Positions 44,243 to 45,957 of a DNA stretch of 45,957 bases are shown here, in pieces. Within the stretch, counting starts at the first letter, position 1. Each line of letters starts with the position of its first letter. This stretch comes from Lingula anatina (lineage: Eukaryota > Brachiopoda > Lingulata > Lingulida > Lingulidae). The notes under the pieces were generated by a model, which was not told the DNA's origin, made no database searches, and saw nothing but the letters and a program-made list of their open reading frames with translations. Location of the stretch: positions 1,346,742 through 1,392,698 of the forward strand of contig NW_019775635.1 of NCBI RefSeq assembly GCF_001039355.2. The letters run 5' to 3'. Both the position numbers and the translations under genes were made by a program.

Positions 44243-45957
44243 GTAAGTGTCCATGTTATTACAATGGTTTGTACACATGTCCTCGCATCATAAACTATCT
44301 AGTAATTTCAAAACATTTTTTTTAACATTGAGTATTTTTTCATAGCAACACAGCTGTACTGAGTGATTGACACATACGGTAAAGTGCCATGAATTTCGAA
44401 CGGCTCTTGAATTTCGAACGATCTTAAAATCGGCCGTCTGGAGTTTTTTCTGGACCATGAATTTCGGCCAGTAAGCAATTTTGCGCAATCTTGATTTCGT
44501 GAATTTCATACACCTTAAAATCGGCCACCGGGCTATTCTCGCGCTTATAAAGATCTAACAGTCGGCAATGTTGCCCTAGCATACCTTTACCTGAGTACTA
44601 CGTGTGCGGCCCAAGGTGCAAGATAACGATCAGTACAGTTAGTTTAGGAAGCTAAACAACATCGTCATATCCATTCATTCTGATAACTGGAGAATCTATT
44701 AGGAGTTGTACTATCGGGCTGTTGTTTCTTTACCCCAGTATTCTGTGTGAGATAGCGATCGGTAGTTTTGCTGAGGCGCACAATTAACAGTAGAGACTTC
44801 AGTACCAGAACAAAAGAGCAATATTAAGAGCTGCAATAAAGATTACCATTATTGCTTTCTTGTCTCGCTCAGATCGTTCACGATCTCCAGCTGACGATCT
44901 TCCGCTAATGAAGTCCCTTGAAATGTACAGATGAAATGAAAAATATTTTTTAAAATTATTCATTCCAATGGGGAAGGATGGAGGGTTAAAAAAAATCGAG
45001 AACGATCTCCGGCTGACGATCTGCCGCAAACGAAAGCCACTGAACGAGTATGAGCTTTCCCGTTTCACTCGGATTGCGACGCTGACGATACGAAAATTGC
45101 GTTCTCGTCTCGCCCTTTGGCTTACGAAGTCTCTTTAACAAATATGAAAATTGCCTCCTGGTCTCTCTCGGATTGAGAACGATCTCTCGCTGAAAATTTG
45201 AAATTTTCCTTTTTGTCAATCAGCTTTGTCAGTTGCTGTGCGTATGAAGGTCCGGAAGGTGTCCCCTTTCACAAATTGGCCTGTAGTTTGCTTAGTGTTT
45301 TGTACCGCATGAAGGTCACTCTTGTCACTGCTGCATAGGGCGTGGAATGTGTATCTTAAAGTTCATAGAAACATTTTATTGTGTTTTGTAAGCCTTAGGA
45401 AGTAGTTTCATCGTGACTGAATATCAGCGTACACTACAAAGTAGTACCATTCATCTGTGACGCATCATAAAAGCTAGGTACGTCAAATTACTCTAAGAAA
45501 ATTTCTTACAACGTCCACAGCTGTCCCAACAAGCCAAGACGTCATTAAAAAAGTCGCAAGCCGTCTAGCCGTCTTTGAAAATATAGGCCGTCCGGTGATG
45601 TCAGCGGCCGTCCAAATGACGGCTGGACGGTTTGCTGGGAAAAGCCTTGCTTATAAGGGTATATTTATTTAACTAGGGGCTTACTGACATCACCCAGCTT
45701 ACATGCGGGTGCATGCCTCCCAAAATTATATCAAATGATAAAATTGTAATATATCTAAGTTTAATTGTTTGTAAATTTTGTAAAAATTGCCCATGCCACC
45801 CCGTTAGTTTGGAGGGTTAAGCTGGATCAAGTCCGTGTCAAAATTCTTTGAAACTTTGCAGGAAAAATCAATCTTCCTTTGTTTCTCTGGCTCCTTGTTT
45901 AGCCCGATGATCAGATTTATCTAGTGCCCCCAGGTCTGCTGGAGCAGCTCTTTGAAA
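44243..45957. other. Intron 24 (partial) filled with repetitive DNA
   Basis: No further EC exon. 44385-45230 is richer in CpG than other introns and contains GAATTTCGAACG repeats and diverged copies of CGATCTCCxGCTGACGATCT. 45585-45645 holds an inverted CCGTCC/GGACGG stretch. I take it as old transposon remains. Confidence 0.5.
44875..45200. repeat. Diverged direct repeats
   Basis: ACGATCTCCAGCTGACGATC (44880) and ACGATCTCCGGCTGACGATC (45002) lie about 122 bases apart. Weaker copies follow near 45073 (GCGACGCTGACGAT) and 45173 (GAGAACGATCTCTCGCTGA). Confidence 0.65.

Noticed and set aside
45899-45957. Open stretch PDDQIYLVPPGLLEQLFE after a possible acceptor at the window edge
   Set aside because: Does not continue the EC12 fold expected after exon 24, and the window ends before it can be judged.

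Overview
This is AT-rich animal genomic DNA. Short coding exons are split by introns with canonical GT/AG borders, and microsatellites, minisatellites and MITEs are frequent. I infer a marine invertebrate, probably a mollusc or another lophotrochozoan, from the intron density and MITE types. The sequence alone does not prove the taxon. All confident genes are on the plus strand.

Layout. (1) 1-7180: the last 13 exons of a cadherin gene (gene 1), coding for three EC repeats (the first incomplete), a membrane-adjacent domain, one transmembrane helix and a cytoplasmic tail of about 50 residues built partly from microexons. Domain order and the membrane-adjacent domain match cadherin-23 (CDH23). 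(2) 7181-8350: its 3' UTR and poly(A) signals. (3) 8598-8720: a possible first exon and promoter of a minus-strand gene. (4) 8.7-21.8 kb: no protein gene, but repeats and three possible non-coding 5' exons. (5) 21.8-34.5 kb: two tandem copies (A, B) of a module of about 6 kb. Each has its own splice acceptor, start codon, signal peptide and the seven exons for EC1 and the start of EC2. (6) 34.7-44.2 kb: the shared downstream exons (8-24) carry EC2 to EC12 and leave the window unfinished. EC1-EC7 follow CDH23 domain by domain. (7) 44.2-45.96 kb: an intron with repetitive DNA.

How the parts fit. The window holds the end of one CDH23-like gene and the start of a second, head to tail. In the second gene the adhesive tip (signal peptide plus EC1) exists twice upstream of one common stalk. 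Both copies are open in frame. Exon 7 of copy A and exon 8 after copy B meet in phase 0, so the locus could make two cadherin-23-like proteins that differ only at the tip. The signal peptide exon and first intron of the copies are nearly identical, whereas the EC1 exons differ strongly and mostly at the amino-acid level. This is the most interesting feature of the window.
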